Below are positions 1-7,825 of a DNA stretch of 50,119 nucleotides, piece after piece. Position numbers and translations under genes: made by a program. Origin of the DNA: an uncultured Christensenella sp. (GTDB lineage Bacteria > Bacillota > Clostridia > Christensenellales > Pumilibacteraceae); contig CAJTNI010000002.1 in NCBI GenBank assembly GCA_910577945.1, positions 1 through 50,119 on the forward strand, written 5' to 3'. Below the pieces are notes generated by a model, which saw nothing but the letters and a program-made list of their open reading frames with translations, had not been told where the DNA came from and did not search any database. Within the stretch, counting starts at the first letter, position 1; every line of letters starts with the position of its first letter.

Positions 1-50
1 CGGGGGCTTGCCGCCTGTTGCCCGTCTGCGCCGCACCTCCGCGCTTGCCA

Positions 51-120
51 ATTTTTGAGCGCGGATACGCTTCGCAGTACGGACTGCGTGCTCCTCGGTG
101 CTTGGTTACCTAGGTGGGGT
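51..120. repeat. Partial relative of the 9020-9147 palindromic element
   Basis: The string TTGAGCGCGGATAC followed by GTGCTC and TAGGTGG, in the same order and roughly the same spacing, recurs at 9022-9085. This looks like the left half of the same intergenic element; the other half is not evident here. The first 50 bases hold no gene that I can support. Confidence 0.4.
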
Positions 121-186
121 TACGCGCACAAGCGATTCGCGGTGTGAATAATCGTTCGGAGGCGCGTTTACAATATTAAAATAATT

Positions 187-516
187 ATGGAAAAGCAACT
201 TAAAGCAAAAGTATATCCCAGAATTTGGGCAAAGACCACCAAGGGCGATAAAATCACGCGCAGTTATATGCACACGCTCGGCGAGGCGTTCGACGAGGAC
301 AAGCTGTTCGAGTACGTTTGCGAAATTACGCACGCCATGGATATCCCTACGCCCATTATTCTCAAAAGTCACACTTATAATTTCGTGCACTTTAATATCG
401 CCAAGTTTCTCCCGCGCGAGTTCGTGGACGAGGTGGATTTCGATTTCTTCACTATCGAAAACTCGACGGGCACGGCGATGAAACCGTTGCCAAAGTATTA
501 CAACGAAAACGGGTAA
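187..516 (+). CDS. Small conserved hypothetical protein (109 aa)
   Basis: A 109-residue soluble protein without a signal peptide or membrane segment. I have no named function for it. Its C-terminal half (DIPTPIILKSH, then KFLPREFVDEVDFDF) matches my recollection of a short conserved family in Clostridia built around a DIPTP...LPRDFVE...VDFD pattern; this is memory, not a search. The start is the ATG at 187. No Shine-Dalgarno lies at normal distance (the nearest GGAGG is at 158-162), and a weak TATTAA at 174-179 sits seven bases upstream, so it could be one of the leaderless genes of this window. It is followed by the aconitase after 63 nt on the same strand. Confidence 0.7.
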   Translation: MEKQLKAKVYPRIWAKTTKGDKITRSYMHTLGEAFDEDKLFEYVCEITHAMDIPTPIILKSHTYNFVHFNIAKFLPREFVDEVDFDFFTIENSTGTAMKPLPKYYNENG

Positions 517-579
517 TAATAATCGGCAATGCGTAAATTATGATTGCGCGTTGTCGATTTCGTATTTAGAAGGTATTTT

Positions 580-2496
580 ATGAATTTAACTCATAAGCTT
601 ATTTCTTCGCATTTGACAGCCGGCGACGCCGTAGCGGGCGCGCCCATTACGATTGCAATCGACCAAACGCTCACGCAGGATTCGACGGGCACGATGGCGT
701 ACTTGCAGTTGGAGGCGCTCGGCGTGGACAAGGTGCGCACCAAGCGTTCGGTCGCGTATATCGACCACAACATGCTGCAATCGGGGTTCGAGAACGCCGA
801 CGACCACGCGTACATTCAGTCGGTCGCGTTAAAGCACGGCGTATACGTTTCCAAGCCCGGCAACGGCATTTGCCACCAAGTGCATTTGGAGCGGTTCGGC
901 GTGCCGGGTCAAACGCTCACGGGCTCGGACTCGCACACGCCCACCTGCGGCGGTATCGGCATGCTCGCAATCGGCGCGGGCGGGCTGGACGTCGCGCTCG
1001 CCATGGCGCGCGGCACGCTCAATCTCGCTATGCCCAAGGTGGTCGAAATAAGACTTTCGGGCAAGCTTAAATCCAACGTTACGGCAAAGGACGTTATTCT
1101 CGAAGTGCTGCGTCGGCTTTCGGTCAAGGGCGGCGTGGGCAAGGTCATGGAATACACGGGCGACGGCGTGGCTACGCTGTCCGTGCCCGAGCGCGCCACA
1201 ATCGCCAATATGGGCGCGGAGTTGGGCGCGACGACCTCGGTGTTCCCGTCCGACGCACGCACGCGCGAGTTTCTCGCCGCGCAGGGGCGCGAGCGCGATT
1301 TCGTCGAGCTTGCCGCAGATAAGGACGCATTATACGACGAGCGCGTCGATATCGACCTCGGCGCAATCGTGCCGCTTGCCGCCGCGCCGCATATGCCCGA
1401 CAACGTGGTCGAGGTGGCGACGCTCGCGGGCAAGAAAATAGACCAAGTGTGTATCGGGTCGTGCACCGATTCGTCGCTTTTAACCATGCTCAAAGTCGCG
1501 GCGGCGCTCAAAGGGAAGCGCGTGCACCCCGACGTGTCGCTCACCGTCAATCCCGGGTCGCGGCAGGTGCTCACCATGCTCGCCGATTGCGGCGCGCTGT
1601 CCGACGTACTCGCGAGCGGCGCGCGCGTTTTGGAATGCGCGTGCGGACCGTGTATCGGCATGGGGCAAAGCCCCAAGACGGGCGCGGTCAGCCTGCGCAC
1701 GTTCAACCGCAATTTCTACGCGCGCAGCGGCACGGCGAGCGCGGAGGTGTATTTGGTGTCGCCGCTCACGGCGGCGTACAGCGCGATAGCGGGCGCGTTT
1801 ACCGTTCCGCCCGAAAACGCCGCGCTCGAAAAAATCAAGCTTCCGCCGCGCTTCGATATAAACGACAACCTCATATTGAAGCCCGAGGATTTCGAAGCCG
1901 TCGAGGTCGTGCGCGGTCCGAATATCAAGCCGTTCCCCGTCGGCAAAGCGCTTGGCGACAGGATTTCGGCAAGGGTGTCCGTCGTTACGGGCGACAACAT
2001 AACCACCGACGATATTATGCCGTCCAACGCCAAGCTGTTGCCGTTCCGCTCGAACATACCGTACCTTGCGGGCTTTTGTCTGTCGACCGTCGACGCCGAG
2101 TTCGCTGAGCGCGCGAAAAAATTCGGCGAGAGCATAATCGTCGGCGGCGAAAACTACGGACAGGGCAGCTCGCGCGAGCATGCCGCGCTCGCGCCGTTGC
2201 AGCTCGGCGTGCGCGCCGTTATCGTCAAGAGCTTTGCGCGCATGCACCGCGACAATCTTATCAATTCGGGAATTTTGCCGCTGGTCTTTGAAAATCCCGC
2301 CGATTACGACGGCATTTCGTCGGGCGACGAGCTGGAAATCGCCGCGCTCGACGCGGTGGAGAGCGGCAGAGCCGTAGTCAAGAACAAAACACGAAACGCC
2401 GAGTTCATTGCGCTTTTGCCGCTCACCGCCAGACAGAAAAAAATATTGCGCGCGGGCGGCACGGTCAATATGATTAAAAACGGCGACGCCGAATAG
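580..2496 (+). CDS. acn: Aconitate hydratase (aconitase)
   Basis: Interconverts citrate and isocitrate through cis-aconitate on a [4Fe-4S] cluster in the cytoplasm. The 638-residue product has the N-terminal catalytic modules, a linker, and a C-terminal swivel domain carrying GGENYGQGSSREHA. Cluster ligands are visible as C295 in GSCTDS and C355 and C358 in CGPC. TGSDSHTPTCGG near the N-terminus is the usual substrate-binding stretch. Length is that of the shorter bacterial (Aquifex-type) aconitases rather than the ~900-residue AcnA. ATG 580 is preferred over an upstream TTG because AGAAGG lies six bases before it. No citrate synthase or isocitrate dehydrogenase is nearby. Homoaconitase or isopropylmalate isomerase are alternatives, less likely because both domains are fused in one chain. 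Confidence 0.9.
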   Translation: MNLTHKLISSHLTAGDAVAGAPITIAIDQTLTQDSTGTMAYLQLEALGVDKVRTKRSVAYIDHNMLQSGFENADDHAYIQSVALKHGVYVSKPGNGICHQVHLERFGVPGQTLTGSDSHTPTCGGIGMLAIGAGGLDVALAMARGTLNLAMPKVVEIRLSGKLKSNVTAKDVILEVLRRLSVKGGVGKVMEYTGDGVATLSVPERATIANMGAELGATTSVFPSDARTREFLAAQGRERDFVELAADKDALYDERVDIDLGAIVPLAAAPHMPDNVVEVATLAGKKIDQVCIGSCTDSSLLTMLKVAAALKGKRVHPDVSLTVNPGSRQVLTMLADCGALSDVLASGARVLECACGPCIGMGQSPKTGAVSLRTFNRNFYARSGTASAEVYLVSPLTAAYSAIAGAFTVPPENAALEKIKLPPRFDINDNLILKPEDFEAVEVVRGPNIKPFPVGKALGDRISARVSVVTGDNITTDDIMPSNAKLLPFRSNIPYLAGFCLSTVDAEFAERAKKFGESIIVGGENYGQGSSREHAALAPLQLGVRAVIVKSFARMHRDNLINSGILPLVFENPADYDGISSGDELEIAALDAVESGRAVVKNKTRNAEFIALLPLTARQKKILRAGGTVNMIKNGDAE

Positions 2497-2614
2497 CGCG
2501 GCGCATTGCAGCACGGTAGCGCAAACGTGCGCCGCAATGAATATATACTATAAAGATAGCGACGGCGTATTGCTCCGCCGCTATTGCGTACGGGTTTGCC
2601 CGTAAGGAGAGGAT

Positions 2615-3109
2615 ATGAACAAGCTCGAAACGGAAACGCTCGCGTTGTTGAAGCAGGACAGCCGCATGAGCGCGGAAAAAATCGCCAAAGCCGTCGGCGC
2701 GAGCGCGGCGGAGATAAAGGACGTTATAGCTCGGCTCGAAGATAGCGGGGTCATACTCGGATACACGACGCTTGTGGACGACGGCGCGATAGACCGCGAC
2801 CGCGTGGAGGCGTTGATAGAGGTTCGAGTCAATCCCATGTACGGCAGGGGGTTCGACGCAATCGCCGAGGACATATACCGTTTCGAGCAGGTCAAGAGCC
2901 TGTATCTGATGAGCGGCGGGTACGACCTCGCCGTGTTTATCGAGGGCAAGAACTTGCGCGAGGTGGCGGCGTTCGTCAGCGAAAAGCTGTCCGTCATGGA
3001 TAAAGTGCTGTCCACGGCGACGCATTTTATTCTGAAAAAATATAAAATCGGCGGCGAGATAACGGTGTCCGCTTCGACCGAGAACAAGCGTCAGCCCGTT
3101 ACGCCGTGA
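2615..3109 (+). CDS. Lrp/AsnC-family transcriptional regulator
   Basis: A 164-residue Lrp/AsnC-type regulator. Residues ~1-55 form the helix-turn-helix (LLKQDSRMSAEKIAKAVGAS, then VIARLEDSGVILGYTTLVD) and residues ~65-145 the RAM/ACT-like effector domain (YDLAVFIEGKNLREVAAFV). Such proteins sense amino acids and usually control transport or metabolism genes next to them. An AGGAGAGG ribosome site precedes ATG 2615, and a small hairpin TACGGG/CCCGTA (2589-2604) abuts it. The stop codon overlaps the GTG start of the downstream aminotransferase by four bases, so the two are translationally coupled. The likely target is its own operon, inferred from context. Confidence 0.88.
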   Translation: MNKLETETLALLKQDSRMSAEKIAKAVGASAAEIKDVIARLEDSGVILGYTTLVDDGAIDRDRVEALIEVRVNPMYGRGFDAIAEDIYRFEQVKSLYLMSGGYDLAVFIEGKNLREVAAFVSEKLSVMDKVLSTATHFILKKYKIGGEITVSASTENKRQPVTP

Positions 3110-4275
3110 ATTACGACGATTTTATAAACCGTACCGTAGCGGGCATTCCGCCGAGCGGCATACGCAAATTTTTCGATTTGGTATCGACTACCGAGGGCGC
3201 GATATCTTTGGGCGTGGGCGAGCCCGATTTCGTCACGCCGTGGCTCTATCGCGACGCCGCAATCAAGTCGGTTATTTCGGGGCGCACGGGCTACACCGCT
3301 AACCGCGGCGACCCTGCGCTCGTGCATGAAATTTCGCTGTACGGCGGCGCGCGGTTCGGGCTCGATTACGACGAGGACGAGATAATAGTCACCGTCGGCG
3401 CGTCCGAGGGTATCGACCTCGCGCTGCGCACGCTCGTGACGGCGGGCGACGGCGTGCTTGTGCCCGACCCGTCGTACGTGAGCTATATGCCCAACGTCGC
3501 GCTTGTCGGCGGCGTGGTAAAGCCCGTGCCGCTCGGCGTTGCCGACGGGTTCAAGCTGACTGCCGCCGCGCTGGAAGGCGCAATGGATAAGTCGTGCAAA
3601 ATTTTGATTTTGCCGTACCCCAACAACCCGACGGGCGCGGTGCTCGACAGAGCGGAACTGCAAGCGATTGCCGAAGTCGTAAAGCGTCATAATTTGTTCG
3701 TGATTTCCGACGAGATTTACGCCGAGCTCACGTACGGTCGGCGGCACGTGTCTATTTCCACGCTGGACGGCATGAAGGAGCGCACCGTCGTGCTTAACGG
3801 GTTCAGCAAGGCGTTTGCCATGACGGGCTGGCGCATAGGGTTTATGTGCGCGCCCAAGCCCGTCGCCGCCGCCGCGCTCAAAATTCATCAATATACTATA
3901 ATGTGCGCGCCTACGGCGGGGCAGGAGGCGGCGCTCGCCGCGTTGAAGGACGGGCGGGATAGCGAGTACGAGCAGGTCGAGTATATGCGCGCCGAGTACG
4001 ACAGGCGGCGCGGGTTTACCGTGGGCATGCTGCGCGATATGGGGCTCGATTGCTATATGCCCGGCGGCGCGTTCTACGTTTTCCCCGACGTGTCGCGCGT
4101 CGCGGAAAACGGCGAGACCTTTGCGGAAGAACTGTTAAAGGCGCAAAAGGTCGCCGTCGTGCCCGGCGGCGCGTTCGGCGCGTGCGGGCAAAAACACGTG
4201 CGCTGCACCTATGCGTCGTCCATAAAAATGCTCGATAAGGCATTCGAGCGCATGCGCGCGTTTTTGCATAAGTGA
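3106..4275 (+). CDS. Class I/II PLP-dependent aminotransferase
   Basis: A 389-residue fold-type I aminotransferase. The cofactor signature is complete: ILPYPNNPTGAV with the conserved Asn, VISDEIYAELTY with the Asp that contacts the pyridine nitrogen, and the Schiff-base lysine K235 in NGFSKAFAMTGWRIGF. It starts with GTG at 3106 inside the stop region of the Lrp-type gene (GTGA overlap). This Lrp-plus-aminotransferase arrangement is common in Firmicutes and suggests an aromatic, branched-chain or diaminopimelate-type amino acid substrate; the sequence does not decide which. No terminator was seen after the stop. Confidence 0.9.
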   Translation: MNYDDFINRTVAGIPPSGIRKFFDLVSTTEGAISLGVGEPDFVTPWLYRDAAIKSVISGRTGYTANRGDPALVHEISLYGGARFGLDYDEDEIIVTVGASEGIDLALRTLVTAGDGVLVPDPSYVSYMPNVALVGGVVKPVPLGVADGFKLTAAALEGAMDKSCKILILPYPNNPTGAVLDRAELQAIAEVVKRHNLFVISDEIYAELTYGRRHVSISTLDGMKERTVVLNGFSKAFAMTGWRIGFMCAPKPVAAAALKIHQYTIMCAPTAGQEAALAALKDGRDSEYEQVEYMRAEYDRRRGFTVGMLRDMGLDCYMPGGAFYVFPDVSRVAENGETFAEELLKAQKVAVVPGGAFGACGQKHVRCTYASSIKMLDKAFERMRAFLHK

Positions 4276-4346
4276 ACAGCCTATTAATATAGTTTAGCGT
4301 CGGTCAAATTAACAATATTTGTAGTTTGATAATTTTGGTGCGAATA

Positions 4347-4402
4347 TTGCGCGCACGGGAAATATGTGTTATTCTAATATCGCATAATGTGTTTGATATT
4401 AG
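4347..4402 (+). promoter_or_regulatory. Promoter and inverted repeat before the SGNH lipoprotein
   Basis: TTGCGC (4347-4352), a 17-bp spacer and TATTCT (4370-4375) form a sigma-A-like promoter. An 8-bp inverted repeat CTAATATC (4374-4381) / GATATTAG (4395-4402) overlaps both the -10 box and the first bases of the ribosome site AGGAGAGG (4401-4408). It could be an operator or a hairpin that masks the ribosome site. Confidence 0.55.
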
Positions 4403-4412
4403 GAGAGGTAAA

Positions 4413-6542
4413 GTGAAAAAGATAATCTCCGCGATAATCGTATTCGTGCTTGCGCTATCCGTTCTTTTCGGTTGCGGCAATACTGCCGAAAATCCCGTTT
4501 GCGAGCCGAATTTGACCGAGGTCGTTTTTGCGGACAGAACGGTCGTGTACGACGGGACCGAGCAGTCGGTCGAGGCGTCGGGTATCCCCGACGGCGTAAA
4601 GGCCGTGTACGCGAACAATAAACACGCCGACGCGGGAACGTATGCCGCGACGGTCGAGCTTTACTGCGGCGACGAGCTTTTAAAAACGCTTACTGCCACG
4701 CTTACCGTAAAAAAACGCCGCGTGACGGTGGTCATAGACAATAAAACGTCGATGATAGGCAGTACGGAAAAGCTTACGTATGCGGTAGACGGAGTTATCG
4801 ACGGCGACGATCTGGGCATAGAACTTTCGGTGGACACTTCTACCGCAGGAGTAAAAGAGATCGTCGGCAAAGCGAACAATCCCAATTATATCGTGACGTT
4901 TACGGGCGGTAAGTATACGGTGACGCTTCCCGACGTGTCGAGCGCCGTATTTTCCGATAAGTCCGTCGTGTATAACGGTAAGACCCATGCCGTGACCGTT
5001 TCGGAGCTTCCCGACGGTATGACCGTCACGTACAAAAACAACGAGCATAAAAACGCGGGGAGCTATCAAGCGGTTGCGCAATTGTGTTATAACGGCACTG
5101 TCGTGCAAACATTGACTGCGACGCTGACCGTATTAAAAAAGCAAGCGACCGTCGTCGTAGACGACAAAGAGTCCATGCTGGGCGTGACCGAAAAGCTTAC
5201 ATATACCATAAACGGCGTTATCGACGGCGACGATGCGGGTATAGAACTTTCGGTGGATACGTCGAAAAGCGGCGTCAAGCGGATATCGTGCGGCAATTAC
5301 GACGTTACGTTTTCGGGCGGGACGTATACCGTGTACGAAGAGCTTATGAACGATCTGGATGCGGGCACTACCGATTTGTTTTTGCCGCATTTGGCGCCGT
5401 TCGCGCTTAAAGACGCAATTTTTTCCGAAACGGTGATAACGTCCGTCGAGTTCGTTTACGGCGGATTGGCAAACGGTTACAATGTTGATTCCGAAAATCT
5501 GTACATGCCCGTTTATGTCGTCAAAAAGGATTTTTCGACTGCGCAAGCCGATTGCACCGAGGAAAACGGCAAAAAAGTTTTATTGGATTTTACAGGCAGA
5601 CTTAGCGGCGTCGGCATAGGGGAGACGGTGGTTGCGGACGGGCTGCAAATACGCGTCGGCGCGGACGAAACGCTTGCGTTCGGCGACTCGCAAATGGCGG
5701 TATTACCCAAATATAAAAAGAACGACTCATCCTACGGCTTTGCGGGCTTGATATTCGGGAATAAGGCTAATTATTACAATAATTCACTTATATTCAAGAT
5801 CGTCGGTTATTCTACCGCAGCGGAGCATGACGACGGAAAAACGTTCATATCTTTTTTGGGCGACAGCATCAGCACGTATACGGGATACTCTAACAGCGCC
5901 GTTTATAACGACACGATAGGCGGTAACGCCGTTTGGTTCCCCAATAGCAATTACGTCGGGGCGGATATGTCCGTTAGCGAGACCTGGTGGCACAAAGTAT
6001 GCACTCGGCTCGATTTCGATTTGTGCGTCAATAATTCGTGGTCGGGGTCTGTGGTAAATACGGCGCAAACGTATAACGTTCGGGCGAAAAACCTGCACAA
6101 TAAGGACGGCAATCGCCCCGACGTTATAGTTATCTTCATGGGCGTGAACGATTTTGCCTCAAATACGGCAGTCGGCTCGCACGACGGATTGGGCGCTGCG
6201 CCAGCCGCGCCCTATGATTTTTCGGGCGCGTACTTAAAAACCGTTACGACCGTGCGTGCGGCATACCCTCAATCGAAAGTTTTTTGCTGTACGTTCCTGC
6301 CCGACCGCAAGCGGTTCGGCAGCGGCGTAAACGGCAATGGGATAAGCGAAACGGCTTATAACGACGCCATACGCGCGATAGCCGAAAATACGGGCAGTTA
6401 TTTGATAGACTTATATGCGGACAGCGGCATTACGGAAAACAATGTTTCTGCGTATACGGTAGATAGGCTGCACCCCAATACGGCGGGCATGGCTATGATA
6501 GCCGATACTGTCGCCGACGCAGTGCAGGCAATAATCAATTAA
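4413..6542 (+). CDS. Secreted lipoprotein with MBG-like repeats and an SGNH hydrolase domain
   Basis: A 709-residue predicted lipoprotein. The signal peptide (KKIISAIIVFVLALS) ends in a lipobox VLFGC. Two tandem modules of about 135 residues (roughly 33-170 and 173-312) each begin with VVYDGT/VVYNGK and contain ADAGTY/NAGSYQ, YDG/MBG-type bacterial Ig-like repeats. From about residue 470 follows an SGNH/GDSL domain with block I FLGDSIS, block II Asn in NNSWSG, block III GVND and block V DRLHP, so the Ser-Asp-His catalytic set is present. SGNH enzymes deacylate or de-esterify substrates such as polysaccharide acetyl groups; the real substrate is unknown. GTG 4413 is chosen because AGGAGAGG lies just upstream and the signal peptide begins there. 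Confidence 0.82.
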   Translation: MKKIISAIIVFVLALSVLFGCGNTAENPVCEPNLTEVVFADRTVVYDGTEQSVEASGIPDGVKAVYANNKHADAGTYAATVELYCGDELLKTLTATLTVKKRRVTVVIDNKTSMIGSTEKLTYAVDGVIDGDDLGIELSVDTSTAGVKEIVGKANNPNYIVTFTGGKYTVTLPDVSSAVFSDKSVVYNGKTHAVTVSELPDGMTVTYKNNEHKNAGSYQAVAQLCYNGTVVQTLTATLTVLKKQATVVVDDKESMLGVTEKLTYTINGVIDGDDAGIELSVDTSKSGVKRISCGNYDVTFSGGTYTVYEELMNDLDAGTTDLFLPHLAPFALKDAIFSETVITSVEFVYGGLANGYNVDSENLYMPVYVVKKDFSTAQADCTEENGKKVLLDFTGRLSGVGIGETVVADGLQIRVGADETLAFGDSQMAVLPKYKKNDSSYGFAGLIFGNKANYYNNSLIFKIVGYSTAAEHDDGKTFISFLGDSISTYTGYSNSAVYNDTIGGNAVWFPNSNYVGADMSVSETWWHKVCTRLDFDLCVNNSWSGSVVNTAQTYNVRAKNLHNKDGNRPDVIVIFMGVNDFASNTAVGSHDGLGAAPAAPYDFSGAYLKTVTTVRAAYPQSKVFCCTFLPDRKRFGSGVNGNGISETAYNDAIRAIAENTGSYLIDLYADSGITENNVSAYTVDRLHPNTAGMAMIADTVADAVQAIIN

Positions 6543-6602
6543 CAATTATGAATGGAAGAATGATAGTAAACAAGCCGCACAATTAAATAAGGAGGTTATT
6601 CA

Positions 6603-6652
6603 CTGCGTTCGGAATGACGACGGTTTGTTTAGCTGTGTCACCCCGAACGCAG
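6603..6652. repeat. REP-like inverted repeat
   Basis: CTGCGTTCGG (6603-6612) and CCGAACGCAG (6643-6652) are perfect 10-bp inverted arms around a 30-nt loop, followed by GAAGGGTCTC. The wording (TGTCACCCCGAACGCAG) is typical of intergenic REP-like elements that I recall from gut Clostridia genomes. In the gap 6543-7008 the other contents are the tRNA and its terminator. Confidence 0.5.
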
Positions 6653-6740
6653 CGAAGGGTCTCGTTGTCCGAAATATCGTCCGCGACGCTGCATAGCCGC
6701 TGTGCGCTATCCCTCACGAACGAGCGGTTCGAGTCCCGCC

Positions 6741-6778
6741 GCAAAAACAAATCCCCCGACGTTTTACGTCGGGGGATT
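6741..6778 (-). terminator. Intrinsic terminator of tRNA-Pro
   Basis: A 12-bp perfect stem AATCCCCCGACG / CGTCGGGGGATT (6750-6761, 6767-6778) with a five-base loop, followed on the minus strand by a T-rich tract (complement of 6741-6751). The stem begins at the last base of the encoded CCA, so there is no trailer between tRNA and terminator. Confidence 0.85.
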
Positions 6779-6853
6779 GGTCGAAGTGGCGAGACTCGAA
6801 CTCGCGGCCTCATGGTCCCTAACCATGCGCGCTACCAACTGCGCTACACCTCG
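6778..6853 (-). tRNA. tRNA-Pro with anticodon AGG
   Basis: Folded by hand on the minus strand: acceptor CGAGGTG/CACTTCG (one G-U), D arm GCGC/GCGC, anticodon stem CATGG/CCATG with loop TTAGGGA, five-base variable region, T arm GCGAG/CTCGC with TTCGAGT, discriminator A and encoded CCA. Total 76 nt with CCA. The loop gives A34-G35-G36 with G37, as in proline tRNAs. Adenosine at position 34 is unusual for a bacterial proline tRNA, which normally has TGG, GGG or CGG; decoding of CCN would probably need deamination of A34 to inosine. Confidence 0.88.
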
Positions 6854-7008
6854 TCAAGAATGTATTATACGCCGTATCTTGCGATTTGTCAAACGCTTTT
6901 TGTACATTGTCGAATTTTTTTAAGCTTCGGCTTTGCGGCAGCTGCAATAGCAAAGTAAAAGCGCGGTATTGTCCGCGCTTGTTTTGCTGTTTTTGTTTGC
7001 TTGCCCGC

Positions 7009-7626
7009 TTACGGCTTGAAACGAATGTCGTTAACTTTGAGCTTGCCGCCGCAGTCGGGGCAGGGCGCGCGCGCAGTCAGTCCGTCGAACATATAACCCA
7101 TATTCGCCTCGTTGACGAGCGCAAGCTCGTTGCCGCAAAGCCCGCATTTCTGATTGAATACGTACGAACGCTCTTTCCTGTCCTCAATCGAGCACACTTT
7201 CAAATACATGCCCTGCACGAGCTTTTTGCATTTTCTGCAATAGAATATCGCGTCGAACGCGATAAAGCCCTCGGCGTTTTTCGCGTCCTCCCACATGCCC
7301 ATGCTCTTGTTGAGTCTGTCGATTTGCTCCTGCGTGTACTTGCCGTAAATGCTCTTTACGTCCTCGGCGTCGAACATGTTTATATACGTGCCGCAAACGT
7401 CGTAGTTTATCATGGACAGCGCGTCCACGTTGTTTATCATAAACGACGTGCGCTGCGCCTCGGTCTTGTTCATAAGCATGCGGTTGACCGCTTCCAAAAG
7501 CTTTTCCGCATCGCGTTCGGGTACTCTGTCCACAGCGTCCTGCAACGTGGCAATGCCGCGCGTGCCTATATTAAAGGAATGGTCCTTGCCGCATTTATCG
7601 CATTTGAACGTTACTGTTTTTACCAT
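7009..7626 (-). CDS. Zinc-ribbon hypothetical protein (205 aa)
   Basis: A 205-residue cytoplasmic protein of unknown function. Four CxxC pairs are visible: CDKC near the N-terminus, CRKC and CGLC in the middle, and CPDC near the C-terminus, which could form two zinc ribbons. Between the first and second pair lies a helical stretch of about 110 residues (QDAVDRVPERDAEKLLEAVNR onwards). A CpXC-type protein is an alternative but the spacing does not fit my recollection of that domain. It starts at ATG 7626 with GAGGCG upstream and is transcribed toward the tRNA-Pro, divergent from the cysteine desulfurase. Confidence 0.75.
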   Translation of the reverse strand: MVKTVTFKCDKCGKDHSFNIGTRGIATLQDAVDRVPERDAEKLLEAVNRMLMNKTEAQRTSFMINNVDALSMINYDVCGTYINMFDAEDVKSIYGKYTQEQIDRLNKSMGMWEDAKNAEGFIAFDAIFYCRKCKKLVQGMYLKVCSIEDRKERSYVFNQKCGLCGNELALVNEANMGYMFDGLTARAPCPDCGGKLKVNDIRFKP

Positions 7627-7745
7627 TTAACGCCTCGTTCTCTTGTTTATATATATTAAGTATATCACGTGTTTACGCAGATTTCAAGTGTTTTGTCGCG
7701 TTTTTGTGCGCACGTAAATTTTTTGCGCAACCTATCCGCATATTG

Positions 7746-7774
7746 TTGACAAACCTGCCGCCGAATATTATAAT
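7746..7774 (+). promoter_or_regulatory. Sigma-A promoter of the cysteine desulfurase gene
   Basis: A near-consensus promoter: TTGACA (7746-7751), 17-bp spacer, TATAAT (7769-7774). Transcription would start near 7781, leaving a leader of about 45 nt before ATG 7826. Confidence 0.85.
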
Positions 7775-7825
7775 ATTCTTACGCTTAATTCATACTAAAC
7801 TAATAGGAATTAAAAGTTACGGCTT

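Noticed and set aside
6715..6745. Possible tRNA 3' remnant (GCGGTTCGAGTCCCGCCGC) on the plus strand
   Set aside because: It looks like a T arm, but the five-base stem does not pair correctly and no acceptor, D or anticodon arms precede it. It could be an old attachment-site scar, with no other support.
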